Below, piece by piece: positions 26,797 to 34,786 of a stretch of 64,000 nucleotides of DNA (positions are counted from its first letter, which is position 1; each line of letters opens with the position of its first letter). The notes under the pieces are model-generated. The model was given only the letters and a program-made list of their open reading frames with translations, did no database searches and was not told the DNA's origin. Position numbers and translations under genes: made by a program. The DNA comes from DATBQN01 sp963799925 (GTDB lineage: Bacteria > Acidobacteriota > Thermoanaerobaculia > Multivoradales > UBA5704). Location of the stretch: contig CAWCYZ010000004.1 of NCBI GenBank assembly GCA_963799925.1, forward strand, positions 1,488,001 through 1,552,000, written 5' to 3'.

Positions 26797-26970
26797 GTTC
26801 TGCCTGCTCCTCGTGTAGTGAGCCGGCGAACCGTACCCATCTACCTTGGTTTTTTCGTGAGAGAACCCTCACGACGGTTGTTCACAGACGGCCGGACTTC
26901 CAGCGGGCTGTGCATTCCACAACAGAAGCCCGTCAACTTCCATTCCCGGCGGTCTCATCACCCTGGTACT

Positions 26971-27061
26971 GGGTCCGTTGGGTCCCGAGGACGGCCGCCT
27001 GGAAGGGGGTTCGGGAGGGTGGTCCCGAGGGCGGTCGCCCGGAGCGGACCCCAACGGACCC
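26971..27061. repeat. Dispersed palindromic element, copy 1
   Basis: The outer arms GGGTCCGTTGG (26971-26981) and CCAACGGACCC (27051-27061) are perfectly complementary. Inside, GTCCCGAGG occurs twice, 40 bp apart (26982 and 27022). The same design is seen at 37303, 42314 and, diverged, at 61731. It ends 17 bp after the stop of the SDR gene. Confidence 0.85.
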
Positions 27062-27078
27062 GCCACCCGGCGGTCCCA

Positions 27079-27945
27079 TCACCCCCAGATCATCCCGGCG
27101 TCGCCCGCCCCCCGCCCCGGCCCCTCGTCGAGGAACAGGTCGGTGAACAGCTCGGCCCCGGGCTGGACGGCGTAGCGGTCGAGATCGGTCACCCCGGCCT
27201 CCGCCAGCACCTCGTCGTCGAGGAAGAACCTCCCCGTCGTCGTCCGGCTGTCGCGGAGGAGGATGGCGCGCGCCGCGTCGCCCATGATCTCCGGGCGGCG
27301 GCAGTTCTCGGGCGGCACCGCGCCGCCCAGCATGGCGAGGGCGGCGGTGGCGATGACGGTGCGCGGCCAGAGGGCGTTGACGGCGATGCCGTCGGCGGCG
27401 AACTCCGCCGCCATCCCCAGCACGCAGAGGCTCATCCCGTACTTCGAGATCGTGTACGCGGTGTGGTGGGCGAGCCACTTGGGAGCGAGGTTCAGGGGCG
27501 GCGAGAGGGTGAGGATGTGGGGGTTGGCGGCGCGCTTCAGGTGGGGGATCGCGGCCTGCGAGCAGGCGAAGGTGGCGCGGGCGTTGACCGACCACATGAG
27601 GTCGAAGCGCTTCATCGGCGTCTCGAGGGTGCCGGTCAGGTTGATGGCGCTGGCGTTGTTGACCAGGACGTCGAGGCCGCCGAAGGTCGCGACCGTCTCC
27701 TCGATCGCCCGCCGGACGGCTTCCTCGTCGCGCACGTCCACCTGGAGCGGCAGCGCCCGGCCGCCGGCGGCGGTGATCTCGGCGGCGGCGGTGTGGATCG
27801 TCCCCGGCAGCTTGGGGTTCGGCTCGGCGGTCTTGGCGGCGATGGCGACGTTGGCGCCGTCGGCCGCCGCGGCGAGCGCGATCGCCTTGCCGATGCCCCG
27901 GCTGCCGCCGGTGATGAACAGGGTCTTGCCGCCGAGATCCGCCAT
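27079..27945 (-). CDS. Short-chain dehydrogenase, HSDL2-like
   Basis: A 288-aa SDR with the NAD(P) motif TGGSRGIG, the NNASAI motif and the active site Tyr-Lys in YTISKYG. The end (RFFLDDEVLAEAGVTDLDRY) matches the hydroxysteroid dehydrogenase-like 2 group; proteins of this group are usually linked to lipid metabolism, and the true substrate is unknown. The ATG at 27945 follows GGAGGGACGG. The frame is open further upstream, but that part only translates a palindromic repeat. Confidence 0.88.
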   Translation of the reverse strand: MADLGGKTLFITGGSRGIGKAIALAAAADGANVAIAAKTAEPNPKLPGTIHTAAAEITAAGGRALPLQVDVRDEEAVRRAIEETVATFGGLDVLVNNASAINLTGTLETPMKRFDLMWSVNARATFACSQAAIPHLKRAANPHILTLSPPLNLAPKWLAHHTAYTISKYGMSLCVLGMAAEFAADGIAVNALWPRTVIATAALAMLGGAVPPENCRRPEIMGDAARAILLRDSRTTTGRFFLDDEVLAEAGVTDLDRYAVQPGAELFTDLFLDEGPGRGAGDAGMIWG

Positions 27946-28059
27946 CCGTCCCTCCTCGTTCCTGGGCTCTCGATCGTGACGAGCGTGCCGCTCAGAGTCG
28001 GTGAATTTTTCGCGGACCAACGGAAGCGTACTCCACTGCGATGCGCTCATACCTTCCAT

Positions 28060-28164
28060 TGTCATCCTGAGCGAAGCGAAGGACCTGGAGGCGGCGCCAA
28101 GTCTCGGAATCCATTGGCCTTCGAGGCTGCCCCGCCCAGGTCCTTCGCTTCGCTCAGGATGACA
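28060..28164. repeat. Long perfect inverted repeat of the 'HPERSEGP' type
   Basis: The arms 28060-28088 and 28136-28164 are perfectly complementary over 29 bp around a 47-bp loop. The arm contains CCTGAGCGAAGCGAAGGA, whose translation (HPERSEGP, SFASLRMT) is a well-known source of spurious proteins in several phyla. It occupies the middle of the 430-bp gap between the SDR and the permease. The rest of this gap shows no gene. Confidence 0.9.
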
Positions 28165-28375
28165 ACACAGAGGGTTTCGCACAGCTACCTGATGACTCTG
28201 GGCGCCTTCCGACAAAGATTCACACGCTCTCAGTCTATCCTCAGAGATAGCCCCGGCCAGCAACCTGGCGGCGCCGCGGCCGTACTCAGGAAGAGAGAGC
28301 CTCGCCCTCCAGGCGGACACCAACAGTAGGATCGCGAGCGGGAGGGATTTTCCCATCTCCTTCCAGGGGGAAACG

Positions 28376-30832
28376 ATGGACGACCTGCTCCAGGACCTCC
28401 GGTTCGGCCTCCGCCTTCTCCTCGCGCGGCCGGCCTTCACCGCCGTGGCGGTCCTCTCGCTCGCCCTGGGGATCGGCGCCAACTCGACGATCTTCAGCCT
28501 CGTCGACGCCCTCCTCCTGCGCACCCTGCCGGTCGCCCACCCCGAGCGGCTGGTCACCCTCTACACGGTCGACGAGAAGAACCCCGGCCTCTCGCCGAGC
28601 GCGCACCTCAACTGGCGCGATCTGCGCGCCGCGAGCCGCTCCTATTCCGGCGTCCTCGGCTACGACTGGGTGCCGATGAGCGTCACGATCGGGGGCGGCG
28701 AGCCGCGGGTCGTCTTCGGCCAGCTCGCCTCGGGGAACTACTTCGACCTGCTGGGGATCCGCGCCGCCCGCGGCCGCACCTTCACGGCGGACGAGGACGC
28801 CCCGGGAGCCGGCCGGGCGGTCGCCGTCGTCTCCGACCGCTTCTGGCGCCAGCGCCTGGGGGCCGATCCCGCCGCGGTCGGCCGCACCGTCCTCGTCAAC
28901 CACCAGCCGGTGACCGTCGTCGGCGTCGCCCCGCCCGAGTTCACCGGCACCGACGTCGGGGTGCAGCCCGAGCTGTGGCTGCCGATGGCGCTCCACCGGA
29001 TCGTCCGCCCGAACCGCGACCTCGACTGGTACGAGACCCGCCGCGGCCTCTTCGTCTTCGCGATCGGCCGCCTGCGGCCGGGGGTGAGCCTCGCCGCGGC
29101 GCAGGCCGAGGCCACCGGGCTCTCCCGGCGCCTCCAGCAGGAGTATCCGGACGACGACAAGGGCCGCAGCTTCCGCCTGGTGCCGCTCGCCGAGGCCACC
29201 ATCCCCGCCGGCCTGCGCGGCGGGGTGGTCGCCATCGCGGGGCTGCTCCTGACCGTCGTCGGCCTCGTCCTCCTCGTCGCCTGCGCCAACGTCGCCAACC
29301 TCCTCCTCGCGCGCGCCGCGGCGCGCCGCAAGGAGATCGCCATCCGCCTCTCGATCGGCGCCGGGCGCGGCCGCCTCATCCGCCAGCTGCTGACCGAGAG
29401 CGTGCTCCTGGCGCTCCTCGGCGGCGCCGGCGGCCTCCTCTTCGCCGCCTGGGCGACGCGCGGTCTCGCCGCCGTCGTCGCCGCGGTGCCGTTCGGCGTC
29501 ACGACGAAGCTCGACCTCGGGCTCGACCCGCGCGTCCTCCTCTTCACCCTCGGCCTCTCGCTCCTGACCGGCCTCGTCTTCGGCCTCGTCCCGGCGCTCC
29601 AGGCGTCGCGCCCGGAGCTCGTCGGCGCGCTCAAGAGCCAGGTGCCGCCGCCGGCCGGCGGCGGCCGGAGCCTCAGCGGCCGCAACCTCCTGGTCGCGGC
29701 GCAGGTCGCCTTCTCGCTCGTCGCCCTGATCGCCGCCGGCCTCTTCCTGCGCAGCTTGGGCGCCGCCGAGCGCACCGACCCCGGCTTCGAGACCGCGAAG
29801 CTCGTCACCCTCAACTTCGACCTCGGGCTCGGCGGCTACGACCCGGCGCGCGGCCAGGCCTTCCTGCGCCAGATGATCGAGCGGGTGTCGGCGGTCCCCG
29901 GCGTCCGCGCGGCGACGGTCGCCCAGGCCGGCCCGCTCGCGGGGACCTTCCTGCGCTCGGTCTTCCTCGAGGGGCAGGACGCGACGAAGAGCGGCACCCT
30001 GATCCAGGTCAACGGCGTCGGCCCGCGCTACTTCGAGACGCTCGGCGTGCCGCTCGTCCGCGGCCGGTCGTTCACCGCCGGCGACCGCGAGGGGGCGCCG
30101 CCGGTCGTCGTCGTCAACGAGACCATGGCGGCGAAGCTCTGGCCCGGCCAGGACCCGATCGGCAAGCGCTTCCGCTTCTTCGGCGACAAGTTCCTCGTCG
30201 AGGTGGTGGGGGTGGCGCGGAACGTCAAGTACAACACCCTGGGCGAGGACCCGCAGCCCTACATCTATCTGCCGCTCGCCCAGCGCTACGACGGGGCGCT
30301 GGCGCTCCTGGCGCGCACCGCCGGCGACCCGGCGGCGGTCCTCCCGACCGTCGAGCGGGAGGTGCGGGGGATGGACAAGGGCCTGCCGATCACCAACGTC
30401 GCGACCGTAGAGCGGGTGCTCGCCAACGGCCTCTGGGCGCCGCGCGTCGGGGCGTCGCTCCTCGCCGTCTTCGGCCTCCTCGCCCTGGTGCTCGCCGCGG
30501 TGGGGATCTACGGCGTGACCTCCTTCTCCGTCGCCCGGCGGGCGCGGGAGATCGGCATCCGCATGGCCCTGGGGGCGCGGCGCGGCACGGTGCTCGGGAT
30601 GGTGCTGGGCCAGGGGATGACGGTGGTGGCGCTCGGCCTCGCCGTGGGGATCGCCGTCGCCGCCGCGGTCAGCCGCCTCGCCGCCGGCCTGCTCTTCGGC
30701 ATCAGCCCGACCGACCCGCTGGCCTTCGGCGCCACCGCCCTCCTCCTCGCCGCGGTCGCCCTCGCCGCCAACCTCCTCCCCGCCCGCCGCGCCACGGCGG
30801 TCGACCCGGTGACGGCGCTGCGCCAGGAGTAG
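28376..30832 (+). CDS. ADOP-type ABC permease (MacB/FtsX family)
   Basis: An 818-aa permease built as two MacB_PCD/FtsX halves. An N-terminal helix (FTAVAVLSLALGIGANSTIF) is followed by a periplasmic domain, a helix block ending LLVACANVANLLLARAAARR, a second periplasmic domain and a last helix block with REIGIRMALGARRGTVLGMV. No ATP-binding partner is adjacent, which is typical of 'acidobacterial duplicated orphan permeases'. The substrate is unknown; export or mechanotransmission is inferred from the family. Confidence 0.92.
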   Translation: MDDLLQDLRFGLRLLLARPAFTAVAVLSLALGIGANSTIFSLVDALLLRTLPVAHPERLVTLYTVDEKNPGLSPSAHLNWRDLRAASRSYSGVLGYDWVPMSVTIGGGEPRVVFGQLASGNYFDLLGIRAARGRTFTADEDAPGAGRAVAVVSDRFWRQRLGADPAAVGRTVLVNHQPVTVVGVAPPEFTGTDVGVQPELWLPMALHRIVRPNRDLDWYETRRGLFVFAIGRLRPGVSLAAAQAEATGLSRRLQQEYPDDDKGRSFRLVPLAEATIPAGLRGGVVAIAGLLLTVVGLVLLVACANVANLLLARAAARRKEIAIRLSIGAGRGRLIRQLLTESVLLALLGGAGGLLFAAWATRGLAAVVAAVPFGVTTKLDLGLDPRVLLFTLGLSLLTGLVFGLVPALQASRPELVGALKSQVPPPAGGGRSLSGRNLLVAAQVAFSLVALIAAGLFLRSLGAAERTDPGFETAKLVTLNFDLGLGGYDPARGQAFLRQMIERVSAVPGVRAATVAQAGPLAGTFLRSVFLEGQDATKSGTLIQVNGVGPRYFETLGVPLVRGRSFTAGDREGAPPVVVVNETMAAKLWPGQDPIGKRFRFFGDKFLVEVVGVARNVKYNTLGEDPQPYIYLPLAQRYDGALALLARTAGDPAAVLPTVEREVRGMDKGLPITNVATVERVLANGLWAPRVGASLLAVFGLLALVLAAVGIYGVTSFSVARRAREIGIRMALGARRGTVLGMVLGQGMTVVALGLAVGIAVAAAVSRLAAGLLFGISPTDPLAFGATALLLAAVALAANLLPARRATAVDPVTALRQE

Positions 30833-30855
30833 AATCGAGCGCCAGCGGCCCTGCG

Positions 30856-31509
30856 ATGCACGTCACCGACCTCGATCTCTTTCCCGTCAAGGTGAAGATC
30901 CTCGACTTCGAGGAGGACGAGGCGTTGAACGCGGCGGTGCTCGAGCTCGTCGCGGCGCACCCGGAGCTCAACGACTCGACGACGGGGAGGAACCTGCTCG
31001 ACGAGGCGGGCGACCTCGCCGGGCGGCTGCGGGCGAAGTTCGACCTCGGGCTGCGGCTCTATCTAAAGGAGCTGGGCCTCGGCGGCCCGGCCGCCGGCCG
31101 CCCGCTCGAGATCGACGCCTACATGTTCGCCAACCACACCCAGGAGTCCTCGTTCACCCCGGTCCACGACCACCTGGGCGACGCCGACTTCGTCGCCATC
31201 TACTACGCGCGCACCCACCGCTACGAGCGCGAGGACCCGGCGGGCTCCTACTACGCGATGGACGGCGGCCTGCTGGTGCTCCACGACCCGCGGACCGACG
31301 CCACCTTCGACCGCCGCGGCCCGGCGACCCGCGACCACTACAAGATCTACCCGCGCCCCAACCGCATGGTGATCCACCCCGGCTCGCTCGCCCACTCCGT
31401 CACCCCGAGCCGCGGCGGCACCCGCTTGGCCGTCACCTGCAACTTCATCGTCGAGAAGACGAGCCGCCTAGCCGGCTACCGCACCTACGCGCTCGGCCTC
31501 GACGGCTGA
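30856..31509 (+). CDS. Putative 2OG-Fe(II) oxygenase (TIGR02466-like)
   Basis: A 217-aa protein. HDHLGDADF gives the HxD metal pair, and HPGSLAHSVTPSRGGTRLAVTC supplies the distal His and an Arg for 2-oxoglutarate, as in the TIGR02466 group of predicted oxygenases. The region IDAYMFANHTQESSF is also typical. It begins 23 bp after the permease gene and may be co-transcribed with it. The substrate is not known. Confidence 0.75.
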   Translation: MHVTDLDLFPVKVKILDFEEDEALNAAVLELVAAHPELNDSTTGRNLLDEAGDLAGRLRAKFDLGLRLYLKELGLGGPAAGRPLEIDAYMFANHTQESSFTPVHDHLGDADFVAIYYARTHRYEREDPAGSYYAMDGGLLVLHDPRTDATFDRRGPATRDHYKIYPRPNRMVIHPGSLAHSVTPSRGGTRLAVTCNFIVEKTSRLAGYRTYALGLDG

Positions 31510-31550
31510 GGTGCCGTAACCCCACGGCGCTGCGGGGAAATCACCTCAGC

Positions 31551-32072
31551 CTACGCTCCGCGAGCCCTGTGGTAGGGGCGGAGCTTGTCACCGCCTGGTC
31601 CGTGGCGCGTCGTCAGGTCCCGCGGCCTTGCGAGGCTGCGGGCGCAGCCTGCTCCGCCCCTACCACAAGAGTTGAACCCGGGCGGCACGCCCGACGCCCA
31701 GGGGGAGAATCCGGAGCGTCGCGCCGTCGCCACAGAGGGATTAATCACCTCGACGCGTAGGCTGGCGGAGCGACCCTGCGGGCGGCCTTCGGCGATGCAG
31801 GTCGGCGCGGCCTGCAGGGTGAACAGCGCAAGCGGGTTCGTGCAGTGCCACACGTAGGGGCCCTGCTGCCCGACGTAGGGGTAGTAGCACTGGCAGCTGC
31901 CCGTGGTGCCGTTGAGATACCAGCACGTCGTCGTCTGCAGGACCCGAGGGCACGAGGTGCCGTTGATATCCATGCACCGCGGGCCCGGAAAGGCCCCGGC
32001 AGGGATGCTCGTGGAGAGTGCGAGCAAGACGAGGATCGCAGTCCAGGCGAAGCGATTGAGCGTTTTTTTCAT
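31551..32072 (-). CDS. Small Cys-rich secreted protein; 3' part runs through a palindromic repeat
   Basis: The signal peptide ends near residue 27 (SIPAGA), after GGAGGTCCC and the ATG at 32072. The mature part has seven cysteines within about 65 residues (CMDINGTSC, TTTCWYLNG, GSCQCYYPY, WHCTNP, PTCIAEG). The last third of the 173-aa frame is encoded by the inverted repeat at 31568-31667 and is Arg/Gly-rich, so it is probably not native. Insertion of the repeat may have altered the end of the gene. The function is unknown. Confidence 0.6.
   Translation of the reverse strand: MKKTLNRFAWTAILVLLALSTSIPAGAFPGPRCMDINGTSCPRVLQTTTCWYLNGTTGSCQCYYPYVGQQGPYVWHCTNPLALFTLQAAPTCIAEGRPQGRSASLRVEVINPSVATARRSGFSPWASGVPPGFNSCGRGGAGCARSLARPRDLTTRHGPGGDKLRPYHRARGA
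31568..31667. repeat. Inverted repeat with 17-bp perfect arms
   Basis: TGTGGTAGGGGCGGAGC (31568-31584) and its exact complement (31651-31667) flank 66 bp. It lies 58 bp after the oxygenase stop and inside the 3' end of the Cys-rich gene on the other strand. Its sequence is unrelated to the other palindromes in the window. Confidence 0.85.
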
Positions 32073-32178
32073 GGGACCTCCTTTTACATCCGTTGTGCGC
32101 GGCGAGGGTGAAGGCGCTACCCTTCGAACGCCGGCTGCTCTGCGCGGCAGCGCCGCGTCCGTAAGTCCAAGGGCTGGC

Positions 32179-33177
32179 TCACCCGGCCAGCGCCGAGGTC
32201 CCCGGCGGCACCAGCCGGTCGACCGCGGCGGCGTCCTCGTCGGTGATCGTCACGTCGAGCGCCTGCAGGCTGTCCTCGAGCTGCTCCATCGTGCGCGGAC
32301 CGAGGATCGCCGCGGTCACCGCGGGATGCCGGAGCACCCAGGCGTTGGCGAAGCGGGCGAGCGGCACGCCCTTCGCCTCGACCAGCTTCCAGAGCTCGTC
32401 GACGACCGCCTTGCGGCGCTCGAACTTGGGGTTCGCGAGGTCGCCGATCCACTGCTTGGCGCGCTGGGTGTCGCCGGGGTTGCCGGCGCGGTACTTGCCG
32501 GAGAGCCAGCCGCCCTCGAGCGGGCTCCAGACGATGTTCGCCATGCCGAAGCGCTGCGTCATCGGGAAGTGCTCGAGCTCCATCGAGCGGCGCAGGATGC
32601 TGTACGGCGGCTGCAGCGAGACGAAGCGCTCCCAGCCGTGCGCGTCGCTCGCCCATAGCGCGGCGACGATCTCCCAGGCGCTGAAGCGCTTCTCCCACAG
32701 CGCCTCGCCGGCGGTGTGGTTGGTCGAGCAGCCGAGGTAGCGGACCTTCCCCTGGCGCACCAGGCCGTCGAGGGTCGAGAGGGTCTCCTCGATCGGCGTC
32801 GTGGGGTCCGGCCGGTGGATCTGGTAGAGGTCGATGACGTCGGTCTGCAGGCGGCGCAGGCTCGCCTCGACCTGCTCCTGGATCGCCTTGCGCGACAGGC
32901 CGCGCTGGTTGGGCCCCGGCCCCATCGGCGCCCACACCTTGGTGGCGAGGACGACCTGGTCGCGCCGGCCCTGGAGCGCCTTGCCGACGATCGTCTCCGA
33001 CTCGCCGTCCGAATAGTTGTTCGACGTGTCGACGAAGTTGATGCCGGCGTCAAGCGCACGGTGGATGATGCGCGCCCCCTCCGCGTGATCGGGGTTGCCC
33101 CACGCCCCCAGCATCATCGTCCCCAGACAGAGCGGCGAGACCTTGAGCCCAGTCGCCCCGAGATTGCGGTAGTCCAT
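32179..33177 (-). CDS. Aldo/keto reductase
   Basis: A 332-aa NADPH-dependent reductase with a TIM-barrel pattern. The tetrad is visible as the Asp and Tyr of FVDTSNNYSDG, the Lys of ATKVW and the His of YQIHRPD. The cofactor end is AILGPRTMEQLEDSLQAL. It resembles the YajO/Tas-like group. The substrate is unknown. An AGGGTCGAGCG stretch precedes the ATG. It is not in an evident operon. Confidence 0.92.
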   Translation of the reverse strand: MDYRNLGATGLKVSPLCLGTMMLGAWGNPDHAEGARIIHRALDAGINFVDTSNNYSDGESETIVGKALQGRRDQVVLATKVWAPMGPGPNQRGLSRKAIQEQVEASLRRLQTDVIDLYQIHRPDPTTPIEETLSTLDGLVRQGKVRYLGCSTNHTAGEALWEKRFSAWEIVAALWASDAHGWERFVSLQPPYSILRRSMELEHFPMTQRFGMANIVWSPLEGGWLSGKYRAGNPGDTQRAKQWIGDLANPKFERRKAVVDELWKLVEAKGVPLARFANAWVLRHPAVTAAILGPRTMEQLEDSLQALDVTITDEDAAAVDRLVPPGTSALAG

Positions 33178-33284
33178 CGCTCGACCCTCCCGTCCCGTGC
33201 CGCCGGCGCGTCCGTCGCGCCGGCCAGGTGATTATGCGTCTTGCGGCCGTCGCCAGGCTGCCGAGCTTGCGGCCGCGAGCTCGC

Positions 33285-33466
33285 GATCCCCCTCCTGAAT
33301 GACCTCGATTTGGCACGGGTGCTGTGGCTCGAGGGGCGCATCGCCGCGGGGGCGGCGCTTGCGGCACTCCATCGATTCTGCCGGGCGGCCGAGCTCGGCC
33401 GCCGTCTCCAGCGGCGCGTAGCCGTGCTCCCTTGAAATGGCCCTTGGCCTGGACGCGGTCGCCTGA
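33285..33466 (+). pseudogene. Remnant of a TPR-type regulatory protein
   Basis: One frame encodes LLNDLDLARVLWLEGRIAAG, which I recognise as similar to the C-terminal TPR part of acidobacterial HTH/TPR proteins. After a degenerate stretch, the next frame gives CSLEMALGLDAVA, matching the following repeat of such proteins. There is no start, no N-terminal domain and at least one frame break. The rest of the 33178-33548 gap holds only a promoter candidate. Confidence 0.4.
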
Positions 33467-33475
33467 CCTCGGCAC

Positions 33476-33533
33476 TTGACCTATGAGCAAGCCTTGGTTA
33501 AATTACTAACTAGTTCTTTGCGGACTTGTCCGC
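33476..33533 (+). promoter_or_regulatory. Candidate sigma-70 promoter and leader hairpin
   Basis: TTGACC (33476-33481) and TAAATT (33499-33504) are separated by 17 bp in a locally AT-rich patch that stands out in this GC-rich DNA. A short hairpin, GCGGAC/GTCCGC (33520-33533), lies just before the AGGAAAGGAG ribosome site of the next gene. Confidence 0.55.
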
Positions 33534-33548
33534 AGGAAAGGAGCGATC

Positions 33549-33878
33549 ATGAAAATGTCCGTGCGCTTGCTGTGTGCATTTGGCCTGTTCCTGGCGACGA
33601 CACCGACGGTGTTCGCAAACTGCACCGCAACAGTGACTTGTCAAGATGGCACGATGGTCACTTGCAGCGGGAACAACGCGATGAGCTCCTGCTCCTCATC
33701 AGGCACGACAGGTATACCCTACGTGACCTGTGACGGCACAAGGAGCTACTGCCCTCAATTGACCTGCACAGATACCGACACCCCGACATGCAATCTCGCC
33801 GTGGATTGCTACAACTACTGCTTCGGTGACTTCGGCCTCCATGGTGCGTGTTCGCGGGGTTGCTGCCGCTGCTTCTAG
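33549..33878 (+). CDS. Small secreted protein with 14 cysteines
   Basis: A 109-aa protein. The signal peptide ends near residue 23 (TPTVFA). The 86-residue mature part has 14 cysteines, mostly single within TC, SC or YC pairs, and ends with GACSRGCCRCF. Several disulfides are likely after export. The codons are clearly lower in GC than the neighbours, which suggests horizontal transfer or unusual selection. A strong AGGAAAGGAG site and a promoter candidate precede it. No family is recognised; a disulfide-rich peptide or a small binding protein is possible. Confidence 0.7.
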   Translation: MKMSVRLLCAFGLFLATTPTVFANCTATVTCQDGTMVTCSGNNAMSSCSSSGTTGIPYVTCDGTRSYCPQLTCTDTDTPTCNLAVDCYNYCFGDFGLHGACSRGCCRCF

Positions 33879-34231
33879 GGCAGCGCGCAAAGGCGCATTG
33901 AGGTTCGACGGCTCGACATCGGGGAGCTTCTCGCCAAGAGAGGAGTCGCCAGACTTCTGGGCCGTGGCGATGGCCGGCATGTTGCTGGTGCGGGGTGGGG
34001 ATCGCGCCAAGCCTCTCCTGGAGGAGGCGATGCGGCGGCGGGAGAGCCTGCCCATGGTCTTGAGCGTGCTCGCCAGACTCGAGGATCCCGGGTATGAACC
34101 GGTGATCCGGAGCTTCACGGCGGAGTGGGGCCTCACTGCCTGGCACGCCCTAAGCGAGCCGCCCAGCGCTTCATCCTATGCCATAGTTCTGCACCCGGGG
34201 AAAGATCCCCGATTACACAAAGGAGCCCCTC
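33879..34231 (+). other. Intergenic stretch with a possible helical-repeat gene remnant
   Basis: A plus-strand frame that could start at ATG 33841, inside the preceding gene, encodes helical sequence such as DFWAVAMAGMLLVRGGDRAK and ARLEDPGYEPVIRSFTAEWG, reminiscent of HEAT-like repeats. It has no ribosome site and runs without a sensible end into the next gene. I see no supported gene here. Confidence 0.3.
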
Positions 34232-34570
34232 ATGAAGAAGATGCTGTCGCTGATTGGCCTGACTGGGGTCATTCTCGCCTCTGCATTCCCAGCGTTGGCG
34301 CAGGATGCTCCCCAAGCAGCGGAGGAGAAGGCACCTCCTCTCGTAATCGCCGCGATCCTTTCCCTGCTTCCGGCCATCCCCGCAGCCGGCAACGGCGCCG
34401 GACAAGCTTGCACCTATCAGTACTACTATGACGCTGCTCACACACAACCGTCTGGAGCCTGCTATGGGGCCTGCTATGCCGGCGGGAATTATTGCGATGG
34501 GGTGGTAACGGAGTACTCCGAGATCGCCTGGTGCGAACGCTGCGCTTGCGGAGGAGGAGGGAACTGCTGA
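34232..34570 (+). CDS. Small secreted protein with a Cys-rich C-terminus
   Basis: A 112-aa protein. The signal peptide ends near residue 23 (FPALAQ), followed by an Ala/Pro-rich segment and 8 cysteines in the last 55 residues (ACTYQYYYD, ACYGACYAGGNYCDG, WCERCACGGGGNC). An AAAGGAG site lies upstream. It is the third small Cys-rich exported product within 3 kb. No family is recognised. A terminator-like hairpin follows. Confidence 0.7.
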   Translation: MKKMLSLIGLTGVILASAFPALAQDAPQAAEEKAPPLVIAAILSLLPAIPAAGNGAGQACTYQYYYDAAHTQPSGACYGACYAGGNYCDGVVTEYSEIAWCERCACGGGGNC

Positions 34571-34602
34571 TAGCCCGCGGCGCGGGAGGAGCGACAGGGA
34601 AA

Positions 34603-34628
34603 GGGGCCGCCCCCGAAGGGGCGGCCCC
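34603..34628. terminator. Strong hairpin between convergent transcription units
   Basis: GGGGCCGCCCC (34603-34613) and GGGGCGGCCCC (34618-34628) form a perfect 11-bp stem with a four-base loop. On the minus strand it is followed by TTTCCCT and lies 22 bp beyond the end of the MscS/pseudokinase operon. On the plus strand it lies 32 bp after the Cys-rich gene. Confidence 0.65.
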
Positions 34629-34650
34629 GCGAGCGGGAGCCGCTTCGGCG

Positions 34651-34779
34651 CTACGCCACCTCGGGCGCCCGCCTCCGGCGCAGGACCTGGAGCTGCTGGA
34701 CGACGAAGCTTGTGAAGGTCCTCCGCTCCCCGTCCTTCTCGTAGCAGTGCTCGCGGAAGTAACCCGTCAGGCGGAGGCG
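34651..34779 (-). CDS. Short coding segment at the end of the pseudokinase operon
   Basis: The minus strand encodes RLTGYFREHCYEKDGERRTF followed by a helical, Arg-rich end (LQVLRRRRAPEVA) and a TAG at 34653-34651. The composition looks coding. No usual start codon is visible before the frame enters the 3' end of the pseudokinase gene, so it is either a small gene with a missed start or the tail of a protein after an indel. The hairpin 22 bp downstream supports it as the end of the unit. Confidence 0.35.
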   Translation of the reverse strand, partial: RLRLTGYFREHCYEKDGERRTFTSFVVQQLQVLRRRRAPEVA

Positions 34780-34786
34780 CCCGCGC

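Noticed and set aside
27946..28375. Short frames with HPERSEGP and SFASLRMT peptides
   Set aside because: These are the known spurious translations of the inverted repeat at 28060-28164.
28975..31509. An 844-codon open frame covering most of the ADOP gene and the oxygenase
   Set aside because: Only its last 217 codons (from 30856) carry a recognisable protein; the rest is out of frame with the permease.
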